A DNA stretch of 64,000 bases, from assembly GCA_034770075.1 (NCBI GenBank), contig JAVJAP010000210.1, forward strand, positions 1-64,000, in the 5' to 3' direction. Made by a program: the position numbers and the translations under genes. This document shows, in pieces, positions 1 to 11,054 of the stretch (the stretch's first letter is position 1; the number at the start of each line of letters is the position of its first letter). Source of the stretch: Aralia elata. Its lineage: Eukaryota > Streptophyta > Magnoliopsida > Apiales > Araliaceae. Below the pieces are notes generated by a model that was not told the origin of the DNA, ran no database searches, and saw only the letters and a program-made list of their open reading frames with translations.

Positions 1-619
1 CATTTTGTATATCGTGGGAGCTGAAGCTGGAGAAACTTTATGTATTATCTGTTCTTTTATTGGTCTTTATTAATCATAAAAAAATAGCACAGAATTGTTT
101 GATATCACAAAATTTGTCTATTTCAGGACAAGAGGTGAATAACTACACACACGTGGCAAGGATGGATATGCAATATTGATCTTGTTAGTCTGGGGCTGCA
201 ATAAAAGCTTTTTTCATTCCCCAATTAAGTCAAACAATGTTCCAAAAAACAATTTGAGCTTGTATCAAATTGATTGACATTCTAACTTTCTTCACAGTTC
301 ACGTTATCGAAAGATGTTGCCACAAAGAAAATCCTTATTCCATATTTTCCAGATGCCCTTTTAAAACAACTCTTTAAGTCCTCTGAAAATTTGTCAAAAG
401 GAGTACCCCCAAGAAGGAAAATTTTGTGCCATGCCGAAAGAACTCATTTACTTGTGTATAGTTTGTGGAGGTTATCTGTTAAAATTTGATTTTGGGTTTT
501 TTATGAGTGGTAATAGTGGTCTAATGGAAATCATGCTCATCTGCTTTTATAACAGTACAATGGTTTTGTCAAGATTCATTTTGTACAGTGTTGAGTTTCT
601 ATAACCTTGAGTTTGCCAG

Positions 620-884
620 ACTTGAATGTTGAACCTGGTACACAGGGCTACTATCCAACCATTTGCTCTTCAATGAGTTTTTGGTTACATTAGAGAAAAG
701 TTAATACCAAACAATGATAGTGTGACTCCGTGAGAAACATTAAACCTAGACAGAAGGGGTTCCCGATAATCAATGACAAAGTGGCAATTTATACCTGCAA
801 GAATTGATCAGTTTCATTTCAGTATTTTCAAACACACTGTAGTTATGGCAGCATGCGTTTGAGGGCGAGGCTGACGAACTCAAG
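620..884 (+). CDS. CLPTM1 exon (insertion-riddled), extracellular/lumenal part
   Basis: Reading across frames gives family blocks in the right order: NVEPGTQGYYPT, NEFW, an LNLEV-like block, ISMTKW, IDQ and SYGSM, then DELK directly before a GT donor at 885. No single frame is open throughout because of extra bases (for example near 663-690, 791-815 and 855-860). The acceptor at 618-619 (CAG) is the best candidate but uncertain. Confidence 0.72.
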
Positions 885-3800
885 GTATTAATTGAATACT
901 CCAGCTATGCGAATAGCTTTTTGTGGTGCTTTTCATCCATGAACCAGTTAGAGAAAGATTTTTCAAACAATGAAAGTTTCAAACAAAAATTTATCTTAAT
1001 TCATGCTTAATTATATCCCTTTATCTCCTTTTTAATTGCAAATCTTTTAATGCTATTACTGCAAATTGAACGAGTTCATTAAATTGCATGGCAAAATGTA
1101 TGCCTCGGAAATACTCAATGATGAGGTAGTTGTCTGAGAATGTTGAAATGATATGGTGTTTCAGAAGAAGAGAGTCAAATTTTCAAACAGCAAAGTTTTT
1201 CCCAGCTTCAAAACAACAGATATAATTTTTTTAATTTAATCGTCATATAGTTTCTGCTCTGAATTAATGTAATTAAAAGTAGTCCTTTCCTTCTTCATCT
1301 TGAAACCTGGTCAAATATATTTTTTCAGTGTGACAGTTATGCTTTCTCTACTTCTCTTAGAATTAGTTTTTTTGTTATTGCATTGCAGAACTGCAGGGTA
1401 CACACTTTCTGTAAAACTCGTAGCAAGATTACTATGGTGCCAGTCCTTGCGACTAAGCATTATTGATAATATTCCACTAACTTGACTAATCGTCGCGTTT
1501 TCTTTAGATAATTCGATAATACTCTCCCCTCACTTTTTCCACAAAAAGAGTCGTTTTGCAATTTTTTCGTAATTATTAAGGATATATTTTCTGTTCCATG
1601 TATACCCTTGAGAAAATAATAAGTTGTTTAAGTTTAACTGGTGTGGTGGTATGAATGAAATTAATGATAATAAATCTCGAGGACATTCGCGTACTCATTT
1701 TTATGTTAACTGATCAGCCCCCCCCCCCGCTAAGAAGTGGACATTTTTGGTGGAACAAAAAAATTTTGGCAAGTGGGATGGTACTCCTTTTGTTGGAACA
1801 TAAGAGTATCTATTATTTCATGCTGAAACTGATTGAAAAGAAATTTTGGTTCTAGTAGACTTTAATTTTAGAATTTTATTGGTCCCAGTATATTTTTTGC
1901 ATAGTATATTTCTCCTCTATTTACTTCTTTTGTTTCTTTGTTTTTTTAAATACTTCCACCCGTCTCTAGCTTAGTAGAAATTGAATTATGACTTGTCCAA
2001 AATATCAATATCCAACTCATTTGAAATTTTGATAAAGGTTCACTGTACCACCATTAATAATCGGCGGTGCTTCTCATGATGTTAATTGAAATTCAAGAGC
2101 CAATAATTTATTTGATTCATTTATCTTTAGTTTTCACAGAGCACCACAATGTAATCAAGAACAAATTTGAACAATATTAATTGTCTTCCTTAATTTATTT
2201 GAACTGAACTGCCAACAACAACGCTTCTTTAAATGTTATAAATTACTATTTCTTATAAATTTCCTACATTGGTGTGCTGTTACTGGTTATTATATTTATA
2301 CAAACTATCTTTGCATGTTTATATGTGTTTCATGTATTTTCAGATTTAAGAAATTATTGTTTTTACAGAGAGTATTCTTGGAAAGGAAAATCCCTTACAT
2401 ACTGATGATTAGCCATGGTTTGTCTCATTACTTCATTCCGTATGTTCGATCTTTTTGGCATTCAAGAACGGTAAACACTGCAACTATACCATCATCATGT
2501 TTTCTTATTATGAAAATCTTGAGTTTAGTAGTAATTTCAATCAAGTAATTTTCCCTATTTGCAGATATTCAAGTTTTGGAATCAAAAACAAGTCTATGGA
2601 AGGACTCTCTCTGCGAAGCTCCGTAATTGGTGAGCTTCTTTTGTCAGCTGATCGTATTCCTGTACCTACTCGAACAATGATACTTCATTGGATGATACTT
2701 GCAAGTTCTGGGGTTGGTTGCTGTGCAATCGAATTCTGGAAAATTAGGGAAAGCCAATGCACAATCGAGGTAAGTTACTTTTAGTCTCATACATAGAAGT
2801 TATTTGAGGATTCTAGAGTAAAAGGGCGTCATCGATGACTTGGTGGTTAACATGGTAACAAAATTTGGCCTTGCCCAGACTCCTTCTTTGGAGTTAATTC
2901 CATTGCACTTTTCACATGGTAACTAGAACTTGGTTCAGCTAGGTCCTTCTTTGAGTAATTCCGGTTTCATTTTAACATGGTAAACAGAATTTGGTTTGGC
3001 CTAGGTCCTCACTTCAAGTATTTCTCACTTGAGTTCTGGTTCCCTTATAAGATAATGGCAATTTTCACTTTAGTTCCCTTTGTCTCCTGGTGCTATTTTG
3101 GTTATCTCTATCTGCCTCCCTTGGTGCAAACAAAATTGGTATCAATTTCTTGACAACTAAAAAAAGGTTATGGTTTTCAGTAGACAGATATTATTCAGGA
3201 TTTTTTGGCTCATATTATTCTAGGATTTTTGGCTCTTCTGTAGAAATTTGATATTGAAAGAAAAATTAGTTTAATGAAATTAGATCGGATTCAATAAAGA
3301 ACTATGTGCATTTTAAGGCCAGCTATACTTAATGTTGGTACTATATTGCTTTGTTGTAATCAAGAATCATAGAACCACATACAGAGGATGTAGCTTAAAT
3401 TAGAACGTGTAATACAATAGTTTTTGAGAAGTTGACACGCTACCAATTTTGAAAGGAATTTGAATTGCACGTAAAAGTAAAAGTAGAATAACGCAACCAC
3501 TCCCTTGTACCACCTTTTCTCAGAAAAGATAAACGAATGAACAAAAAAGGACTAGTAATTATGCTAACAGTAGTAATTGGAATTTTGAAACTAATGGTAT
3601 CTACTATGCGGAGGAGAGTAACAAAAAACAATAAATAGAAGTATGCCATCTTTGGGAGCTAAGTTAAATGGTAACAAATTGAGAAAATGTTAACGAGAAA
3701 GAGGAAGAAAGTTTGTGTTTGTCAAAGAGAGAGGGGTCTTGGAATTGGATAACTTTAAGTCCCTTCAATATGTTGCCTTGGGTGGGTAAGTAAGATTCAA

Positions 3801-6800
3801 GGACGGGAATTCCTCCTATAGAATCTTAATTTTTCTTTGGCGTAAGGTTATCAACAAACAAAAATTGGTATGCAAATGAACGGGTGGTGATGATAGTCCT
3901 TTGGAAAATTCAATTTCCCAAATTCTAACCTCCTTTTGGGTCTCATTGGAGATGCTGGGTTAGGGAAGGACATCATATTCATTTGTAGGAACGGGACACA
4001 TGGCTGGGGTCAATTTCAGTTTTTCAAGGAACTTTCAAGTCTTTTTTGCATATCTACTTTGCATATTTTGTCTTGCTCGGGGTTTTATAGACTATTATGA
4101 TGGAATTCTTATGGACATTTGTTCTCTTTAAATCCGAGGTTGACATTGGAAATAAGTACCTCGCTATGGTGGGGACAATCCAATAAAATGGAAATGGGGG
4201 AACAATATAAAATGGGACAAAAGTATAAAGCTAAGGTTTTTCCCAAATCTATTTTGTTAATAGGACACTGACACTGTATAACTAACCCTGGATTTTAGTC
4301 TTTACAATAAAAAAGACTAAATGGTTCTTCGTGCCTAATTTCCAAGTATTATTTCTTTGTTAATGATGTGCCTACTGAGAAGGTCATGGACTCATGGCTG
4401 TTACTCTCATCGAGATTCTTTTGTTTCTAAGTTTGCTTTGATGCCATATATGTACTCAGTAATGCTTACTGTACATTTATTAAAGACTATGAAGCATGTC
4501 TAACTGATAATTTGTTAATATTCTTTCTTCTCTATCAGATTGATAGATCTGGAAATATACCTAGGTTAAGGTTCCGTGACCATGAATCATATGCTGGAAA
4601 CAAGACAAAGGAGTATGATGATCTTGCGATGAAGTATTTGTCATATGTGCTCTTTCTTCTTGTTGCTTGCTCTTCTGCTTATTCTCTCAAGTATGAACGT
4701 CATAAGAGTTGGTACTCTTGGATCCTCTCATCACTTACAAGCTGTGTCTACATGTTTGGTAAGCATCTAAATTCTGTTGTTTAACACAACTGCTGCTGCT
4801 TCTATGCATTCATCTTTCCTTTCCTTTTTCTGGTGATGAAATGTGTGATAGATAGTTAAGATGGTACTTTATAACTGATAAGGCTACACACTTTACAGCT
4901 GTATAAGCTGGGTATACTGATTCAGAACCTCGCGCCACCTTACGAGTTTTTATTTATTTATTATTTTTTATTTATCAATTTTACAAGTCTTTGTTCTTCT
5001 TCAACCTTTTCTAGCAGAAATTATTGCATCATGATCAATTAATGATTCATGCTCTGCTACAGTCACTTGTGGTTAACTTTATGAAAATTTTTCTTGTGAA
5101 TTGACTGCTGGATCATAGTCATTTTTACTCTTTTCTAATAAAAGAAGAAAATTATATTTTCTACTTTTATGCTTCATAGAATGGGACTAGTCCTAGTACT
5201 TTATATTGTCAGATGCGCCTGTAGATTCTACAATCTACAATTGATTGTCTAGCAGGACCAATCCCTCCTTGTATGTGGATGAAGGTTTGAGTGGTAATGA
5301 ATGGTATCAAATTATGTGTTCCTAGTGGAGCATAGGTTCGGTTGAGAATGCATCCTGTGTCCACCTGATCCGACAGGCAGTTGCAAGAGTGTCCACCTGA
5401 TCTGGCAGGCATTTCCAAGAGTTTAGAGGGCGTGTGAGCCCCCGAAATCCCAATCATGAGTATAGGACCGGGATTCTGTGGGAAACATGTTGCCTACTTT
5501 TTTTCTTTTGAGAAGTATCATGTTACCTAAGTTAGTACACTATCGTATTTACTTAAAAATTATCTATTGGTGAAATCTAAATTTTTGTTCTTATAATTTG
5601 TTTCTAAATTTGGTTCAGGTTTTATTATGATGTGCCCTCAATTGTTCATCAACTATAAGCTGAAGTCTGTTGCCCATCTACCTTGGAGGCAGATGACATA
5701 CAAGTTTCTTAATACAATTATTGATGATCTCTTTGCCTTTGTGATCAAAATGCCACTACTACATCGGCTTTCTGTCTTCCGTGACGGTGAGTTTCTGATT
5801 AAAATTGACATGTTCACTAGGAATCCTAACATGCATTATCTTCAAGGTGCCTAATTCACAGGTCGGAAAGAACTTCATTGTGACCTCTGATTAGGGTGTA
5901 TCACCTATCTTCTTGTTGAATTAGTTCATGCAATAGCGGCACTAGTCTTCTTTTTATTATGTCCCGGGTTAAACCTAAAACCACTCTTTTACTTCTCCCA
6001 TGTATATTCTTCATAGCATTTATACATCAATGTTGTGAATAGCTGAAGGTTGAAAATTCCATGATTGGTGGGTGAGGCAGAAGAGCAAGCATGCCATTCA
6101 ACTACCCAGACTAGTAGTAGTTCTGAATTCTTTCTGAGTCAGGTCGGCATTTTTAAGGAAGGATTTAATTTTTATGATGGACTAGTGAAACTTGGCAAGT
6201 AATAGCGTTCTCATTTCTCAACCTAGTCCTTGATGTTAGAAACCTAAAATGGCGACTCTAATAGGTGGCAACTAGTTGCCAAATTGCCTACATAGATAAA
6301 AGGAATATCAAACTTTTGGATCTGGATAACTATACTTTTGCGGGATGACCTACTATGTTACAAGTCTTTCTGTTTTCTTGAGCCTTGCTTTGGGTTGAAT
6401 TTGTTTTGCTTGAGAATAAAAGTGGATTTGGTTTTACCTTTTTTGGATAGAGAACTAGATACATTTCCTATTAGCAAGTGGGCTACTCTTTGCACAAAAA
6501 AATAAAAATAAGTGGGTGGGCTACCCCACCTTCACTCAAATCCATTACAAAATAGTTTCATTGAATTTGATCATTCATTGGATGATGATCATAATACCCA
6601 TATCTATGGGGATGAATTATAGTTATACTTGTTCTTTGTGTGTGTGTGTGTCATATGCAGCAGATATGCTCACTAATATGAGTCTTTTTTTCTGTATTGC
6701 AGATGTTATATTTCTGATTTATCTTTATCAGAGGTGGGTCTATCCAGTTGACAAGAAACGAGTAAATGAGTTTGGTTTTGTTGGTGAGGACGAAGATCAG

Positions 6801-6863
6801 GCCTCTGGTTCTGGGAGCACAGATGTGACAACTGTGAACGAAGAGGAGAAGAAAACTAACTGA
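620..6863 (+). CDS. CLPTM1-family multi-pass membrane protein, C-terminal exons (5' part outside window)
   Basis: Homologue of the cleft lip and palate transmembrane protein 1 family, a conserved eukaryotic multi-pass ER/plasma-membrane protein whose role in plants is poorly defined. Six exons are readable: 620-884, 2369-2470, 2565-2769, 4539-4758, 5619-5786 and 6703-6863, all with GT-AG introns and compatible phases. Family landmarks include SYGSM, NKSMEG, SWMILASS, LRFRDHESYAGNKTKEYDD, YERHKSWYSWILSSLTSC, MMCPQLFINYKLKSVAHLPW, LPWRQMTYKFLNTIIDDLFA and YQRWVYPVDKKRVNEFGF. Several are hydrophobic transmembrane segments. The last exon ends in a hydrophilic acidic/Ser-Thr tail. Exons from 4539 on are open and clean. 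The three earlier ones contain several one- or two-base insertions that break the frame while the surrounding family sequence stays readable. The start codon and N-terminal half are not in the window, and I could not place further exons in 1-619. Identity is secure; whether the gene is functional depends on those insertions being consensus errors. Confidence 0.93.
885..2368 (+). other. CLPTM1 intron, no gene seen
   Basis: AT-rich intron. The only visible oddity is a run of about nine to ten C at 1717-1728. No repeats or open frames worth calling. Confidence 0.7.
2369..2470 (+). CDS. CLPTM1 exon, first membrane region (insertion-riddled)
   Basis: Follows a TTTTACAG acceptor and ends before GTAAAC. 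Reads RVFLE, then, across several shifts, a hydrophobic block resembling the family VVSLLHSVFDFLAFKN region. Extra bases near 2380-2390, 2414 and 2443-2451 break the frame. Confidence 0.75.
2565..2769 (+). CDS. CLPTM1 exon with at least eight single-base insertions
   Basis: Bounded by a TTTGCAG acceptor and GAG|GTAAGT donor. It contains the DIQ, NKSMEG-like, FLYLLDN-like, SWMILASSG and EFWKI blocks, but each block lies in a different frame from the next. Extra bases appear near 2574, 2583, 2610-2618, 2629, 2640, 2675, 2689, 2726-2728, 2748, 2757 and 2764. Almost every disagreement with the expected family sequence is an extra base, not a substitution. Confidence 0.8.
2770..4538 (+). repeat. 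CLPTM1 intron with a threefold imperfect repeat
   Basis: Between about 2848 and 3030 a unit of roughly 60-75 bases occurs three times. Each copy has ACATGGTAAC or a variant, then an AATTTGG- or ACTTGG-like block, then a TCCTTC or TCCTCA block with AGTAATTCC-like ends. The rest of the intron is AT-rich without recognisable genes. Confidence 0.6.
4539..4758 (+). CDS. CLPTM1 exon, intact
   Basis: Open in one frame from the CTATCAG acceptor to the TTTG|GTAAGC donor. It encodes the hallmark RFRDHESYAGNKTKEYDD segment, a hydrophobic helix (YLSYVLFLLVACSSAY) and the YERHKSWYSWILSSL membrane block. Phase joins correctly to the next exon (Gly codon split G|GT). Confidence 0.95.
4759..5618 (+). repeat. 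CLPTM1 intron with a small tandem duplication
   Basis: The block GTGTCCACCTGATC...GGCAGGCA occurs twice, about 33 bases apart, near 5358 and 5391. It lies inside a GC-richer patch at 5210-5460 that looks like a transposon remnant. Nothing else supported. Confidence 0.5.
5619..5786 (+). CDS. CLPTM1 exon, intact
   Basis: Open from a GGTTCAG acceptor to a GACG|GTGAGT donor. Encodes MMCPQLFINYKLKSVAHLPW and LNTIIDDLFAFVIKM, the most conserved part of the family. The final Asp codon is split with the next exon. Confidence 0.95.
5787..6702 (+). other. CLPTM1 intron, no gene seen
   Basis: AT-rich intron with a short GT repeat near 6641-6650 ahead of the acceptor. No open frame or repeat family recognised. 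Confidence 0.7.
6703..6863 (+). CDS. CLPTM1 last exon and stop codon
   Basis: Starts after TATTGCAG and reads a membrane segment (VIFLIYLYQRW) followed by VYPVDKKRVNEFGF and a charged tail rich in E, D, S and T, ending at TGA 6861-6863. The polar tail is probably cytosolic, as in relatives. Probable 3' untranslated sequence follows to about 7050. Confidence 0.95.
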
Positions 6864-7059
6864 GCTGGTTTTATTTGAATAATTTGAAATTTTACAGCCC
6901 TACAATCTTGTAAAATTCAGTTAGAGATTTGATTTGTTTTTTTTTTCCCTGATCGAATTTAGTATGGCTACAGTAAAAACACTTCTTTACAAATTATATA
7001 ATGATTCGACTCTCTTTTCACTCGAAGAACTTGTATAGATAGACATATTTTTGTCTCCA

Positions 7060-8750
7060 TTAATTTACAGCCTTTACGTTCTGCATTTTTATTTGTGCTT
7101 AAGATATTTATTTCTAACATTATTTTTAAAGTTTTTATTTGTCAAACATAAAATGGATTTCTTATTTCTCTGCAAATTAAATTAGTCATAATAATTATTT
7201 GGTAAAACTAATCAAAGGTTCTTCAAAAGGCTATTCAAACATACGCAATTCCATGCCCGGGACCCACCCTACCCTACCCTACAAAGTCTATTTTCCCCTC
7301 TATTGGTATTGGTATTGGTATCTAATACTAGATTTCCTGACCACGATTTAAGATATTTGCCCGAATTGAAGATAAAAGTTCCATTAGGTTTGATTTATTT
7401 TTTATTTTTTTAGTACATCAAAAATATAAAACTTACACATTCTCACATTGAACTTGAGAAATAAGTCGCAAGATCTCAATTTTCACTATCAAGTTAAGAC
7501 CTTTAAGACTAATCAGCTTAGATTGATTGTTCCAATTAACACACATCAAAATCAACCAGCTTAGATTGATTGTCCCGATTAACACATATCAAAATCAACC
7601 AACATCTAATATATAAAGTCGGAGGAAACTTCTTTTTAGCTTCCAAAAACACGCTTCAACTTTTAAGATAATTCTTATTTTATTATTTTATATTAATTTT
7701 TCTTTTTTATCTTTTTATTTAGTCCTTCAAATTTTATAAGATTTTTATTTTATTTCACATAATCTACACACGCAACAACCGAATGCTAGTATAAATAATA
7801 AACACTATGCTCCCACCCAAAAAACCCAAAAAAACACTGCTCCCAGCCAAAAAAAAGGACCAAAATCAACCATCATATAAATAAAAAACTAATATGCTTT
7901 TTCACTCAAAAAAAAACGCTGTATTAATTCGATAACTAACTTCCATGATTTGATTGTGAATATTCGTAACAATTAGCGCAAGGTTTTATTTTTATATTTA
8001 GTTAGGCTATTAGGCCTACTTATGTGGGCTTCCTCAAGTGGGCTCAGGGTTAAGCCTCCATTCGACATTCCCTGCGAGAAAATGTTCTAGTTGTAGAGGG
8101 CTATCCAGTCTCAACTATTTTTAAAATTAGTAGTCCAAGCCCAAGTTGAGTTCATGTGGGCCTATAATTGGTCTATTTAAGTTCAACCCAAAAATATATT
8201 TCATGGACGGACACCTATTTTCCATCCTTGCTCTGTCCTCCTCTCTCCCCTAGTCTCCTTCATATCCCTTTTGAAATAGAGTTAAGGTTGTCGGATTTTT
8301 CTTTTATCTTTTTAAGAATTTGTGCCAAAATGAAAAATACATGGTTTTCGTGTTATTCCCACTTAAACAAACTAAATTAGGTGGTTTTGTGGTATTTTGT
8401 GAACATTGTTAGTTGAAAAATTGAAACAATCACTAAACAGTCGAAGTGCTACTTAGCTGTCAACTGAGGTCACCTTTAGGGAGCTAAACTGAAGTACCTT
8501 CGGAAAGCTATTAGGCTTCGACAACTGGTGGTGAACCTTGGGTTAAATTTCGGCCATGACTTCAGATTCTAACGTTAGTGAACCCGAAGTCACAGAAAAG
8601 TGACACTTGACTAATTTTTCATCAGATTAGCTGTTTGATAATAAGACACGTGTCCAGTTTAGCACTTGTCCATTTTCTTAATATTAAATTGGCCACTAAA
8701 CATTTATTTTGTCCTAACTGAGTGAATGATCATGCAAAGCATTAAAGTGA
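7060..8750. repeat. Intergenic DNA with a 43-bp tandem duplication
   Basis: Gene-free stretch. A 43-base unit beginning CAGCTTAGATTGATTG is repeated head to tail at 7514-7556 and 7557-7599 with about four differences. A short CTACC pentamer run lies near 7264-7280. No gene found. Confidence 0.75.
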
Positions 8751-8762
8751 GTGGAATGAAAG

Positions 8763-9200
8763 AGAAAAAGTGGGATTCACTAATCTAATAATGAGAGGTA
8801 AGCCAATCCCTATATCCAGCTCTAAGCAAAGGTGAAAAAGATAATCCTTTGCCTAAGTATAGCCTCTTCCCATCTTTGGGCATGTCCTTTGATGGTCCTG
8901 CTATGTTTGTTCTGAGGTATGCCCCTTGCCTTTTGTAATTTTTTTTTTCCTTTTCTAATACATGTTAAATTTAACAAAAAAAAGAGAGGAGATAATCCCA
9001 TTTTTATCACTTCTACTCACAACTCTCAACCTTTTATTGTTAGCTTTCTCAACCCATGCACTAATATCCAAGGAATGAAAGAAAAAAAAGTGGGATTCAC
9101 TAAATCTAATAATGAGAGGTAAGCCAAACCCTATATCTAGCTCTAAGCAAAGCTGAAAGAGATAATCCCATTTTTATCACTTTTACTCACAAACTCTCAT
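8763..9200. repeat. Local duplication of an approximately 80-bp block
   Basis: The block beginning GTGGGATTCACTAA and running through ATAATGAGAGGTAAGCC to the CTCTAAGCAAAG region occurs at 8769-8847 and again at 9089-9168. The adjacent GATAATCCCATTTTTATCAC segment is present at about 8990 and 9162. The copies differ by few bases, so the duplication is fairly young or was carried by the neighbouring element. Confidence 0.75.
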
Positions 9201-9234
9201 CATTCTTGCGGCCCCTGACCATTTTTCAGGGTCC

Positions 9235-10200
9235 CTAAGAAGCCTTTTCAATCACCACATACAGCTCTATTCAGTCGTAGAGCTCATTCAATGTTGTCGA
9301 CATCTCTTCAATGCACGATTTCCACCAACTGTCCTGACCTTTCCTTGTTTATGTCGATGTATAGAAATTCTGAGCAGCTGTGCATGGTCTATCTGTGCCA
9401 CCTTCAAGGCAGCCTCTTTGAACCTTTTCATGTAGGACTGCAAGGACTCATTATTCCCCTGTGTCACCTACAACAATGACTTAGTTTGTTGTTCCTTTCT
9501 TTTATACGTCTGAAAGATGGCTCATGAACTGCTCCTTCAATAGTGCAAAGTTAGCAATTAATTTGGGTTTGAGGGTCCGAAACCATGCATTTATTGAATC
9601 CTTCAGCGTACTGGTAAATAATCTGCATAGAGGCAATGTCATCATATCTGAAGTGTTCCATCACCGACAAGTGTTCGTAAGGATTTTCCCATCGTACATT
9701 GACAGTTTTGGCATAATGGCCACTACCTGTCCCGGGGTTGTTTGTATCGCTTTTGTGAACGGGAAGTCTACACTGAACATTCTCACCCCTCGGGCCAATT
9801 TCAAGTACCGATCTGTGGGTCGGGCGTTACCGGGGTAAAACCCAGAAACTATTGTTGTGACGTATGTAGGTTCGAGGTAGGGACCTGTTGTTCTGCCCGG
9901 GTGGTAGCCATACAATCGTGGTCGGAATCGGGTTTGCACCTCGCGATTCCCTAATGTGAGTATGGTCTCTCCTACTTTAATGAGTTGCCTCCCGATCTTT
10001 GTTTCTCTGTCTCTCAGCCCTTTCTGCCTCAATCAGTGCCATCTCCTCAATGGCAACCTTTCTGTGCTCAATCAACACCGCTAAGCGCGCGTCTTCCCTC
10101 GCCTCACGCTCAAGATCACTTGCTCGAGAATAACTTTGGCAGTTTGAGTGTTCCTGGTGGGCTCTACGCTCGTTGAGAGTTAATCATAGATCCGATTGTT
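9235..10200 (-). pseudogene. Degenerate Ty3/gypsy gag (no pol attached)
   Basis: Read on the minus strand, the region gives a charged N-terminal part, then PFTKAI, MPKLSMYDGK, then across frameshifts EHLSVMEHFR, a WFRTLKP block and LLKEQFMSH. This is the order of the capsid (Retrotrans_gag) domain of plant gypsy elements. Frames change near 9675 and again near 9570, and in-frame stops follow. The longest open piece is 9661-10032. Neither protease nor reverse transcriptase follows; the coding signal ends near 9235 against the duplicated block. I read it as a dead or non-autonomous Tat-type relic. The lineage is inference from the proline-rich leader and the putative primer site. Confidence 0.72.
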
Positions 10201-10257
10201 CCGGAATGTTTATATCTGGAATCCTGTCCCTGCATTCGCTGGCGGGACGTCGTCCGC

Positions 10258-10366
10258 CGGTGCGGAGTCCTAGGCTCTAAAAATCAGAGGCATCCGAAAC
10301 GAGACCGGTGCAGAGTCCTAGTCTTAGAAAATTTGAGGCATCCGAACCAAGACGGTCAATCTGACC
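10258..10366. repeat. Twofold tandem repeat in gypsy leader
   Basis: A unit of about 55 bases containing GTGC(G/A)GAGTCCTAG and GAGGCATCCGAA occurs twice in a row, with moderate divergence. It lies between the gag start and the putative primer binding site of the minus-strand gypsy relic. Confidence 0.7.
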
Positions 10367-11054
10367 ATTTCTGCTGTTGTTGGTAGAATAAGATCCTTGA
10401 CCCGCCATTATATCAAATATAGTGGGAAATTTGCGCAGATGTGTTTGTTTGTCGATCAATCTTAGAATCTGGCCCTCCTTCTAGCTCCAAATGATGAAGC
10501 TAGGTTTCGCCATCTCTACCACGGGATCCAAGTCCTCGGAGTAACTTGAAATAAACGAATGCGCAGAGGGGTTTTTTCTAGATCCGCCTCCAATAGTAAA
10601 GTCAGTAATAGTTTCTAATGAGGCTTTTAGGATTCTAAGAGTGTGTATGTGTCCAAAAAAATACATACCAAAAGTCCCTCGTAATTTATAGCCAATATTT
10701 TAGGTCGCGTGTTATATGGCCGTTCTCACCGAAGACTATTATATTCATGATAAGCTCAAATATGACTCTGAATTATCTATCTGGATAAGAGTCCGAACTT
10801 ATTGAAAATCGATCTCTCAATTGTTCGTTGAGTTATAAAGTATCTTACGCATTAGGCCGGCTAGGACCATTCAATGCATGCTTGGGTTATTACATATTCG
10901 GGAGGCATTACATGTAGGCTTTTTATTCTGTGTACGGTTAGAACATTCATTCGGGAACAACATTGGGCTAATATTTGTACCACATTAAGTTGGGCAGCTC
11001 TATGCACCCATGCACAGGCCACCCTAAAGTGGGCAGCCGCCATGCACCCTTGCA

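Noticed and set aside
120..190. Possible upstream CLPTM1 exon (a block read as NNYTHVARM)
   Set aside because: The similarity to the family's YAHVFFARSGY block is too weak and has no reliable splice sites.
292..487. Open stretch of about 56 codons behind a possible AG acceptor (reads FTLSKDV...YFPDALLKQLF)
   Set aside because: No start codon, no match to the CLPTM1 protein at the expected place, and the run ends in a stop without a splice donor. It could be chance in a 64-kb window.
1715..1730. Run of C near 1720
   Set aside because: A simple homopolymer in an intron; too short for a structural claim and prone to sequencing error.
620..2769. CLPTM1 as a decayed pseudogene
   Set aside because: Splice sites and later exons are intact and the changes are nearly all extra bases; kept as a gene with suspected consensus errors.
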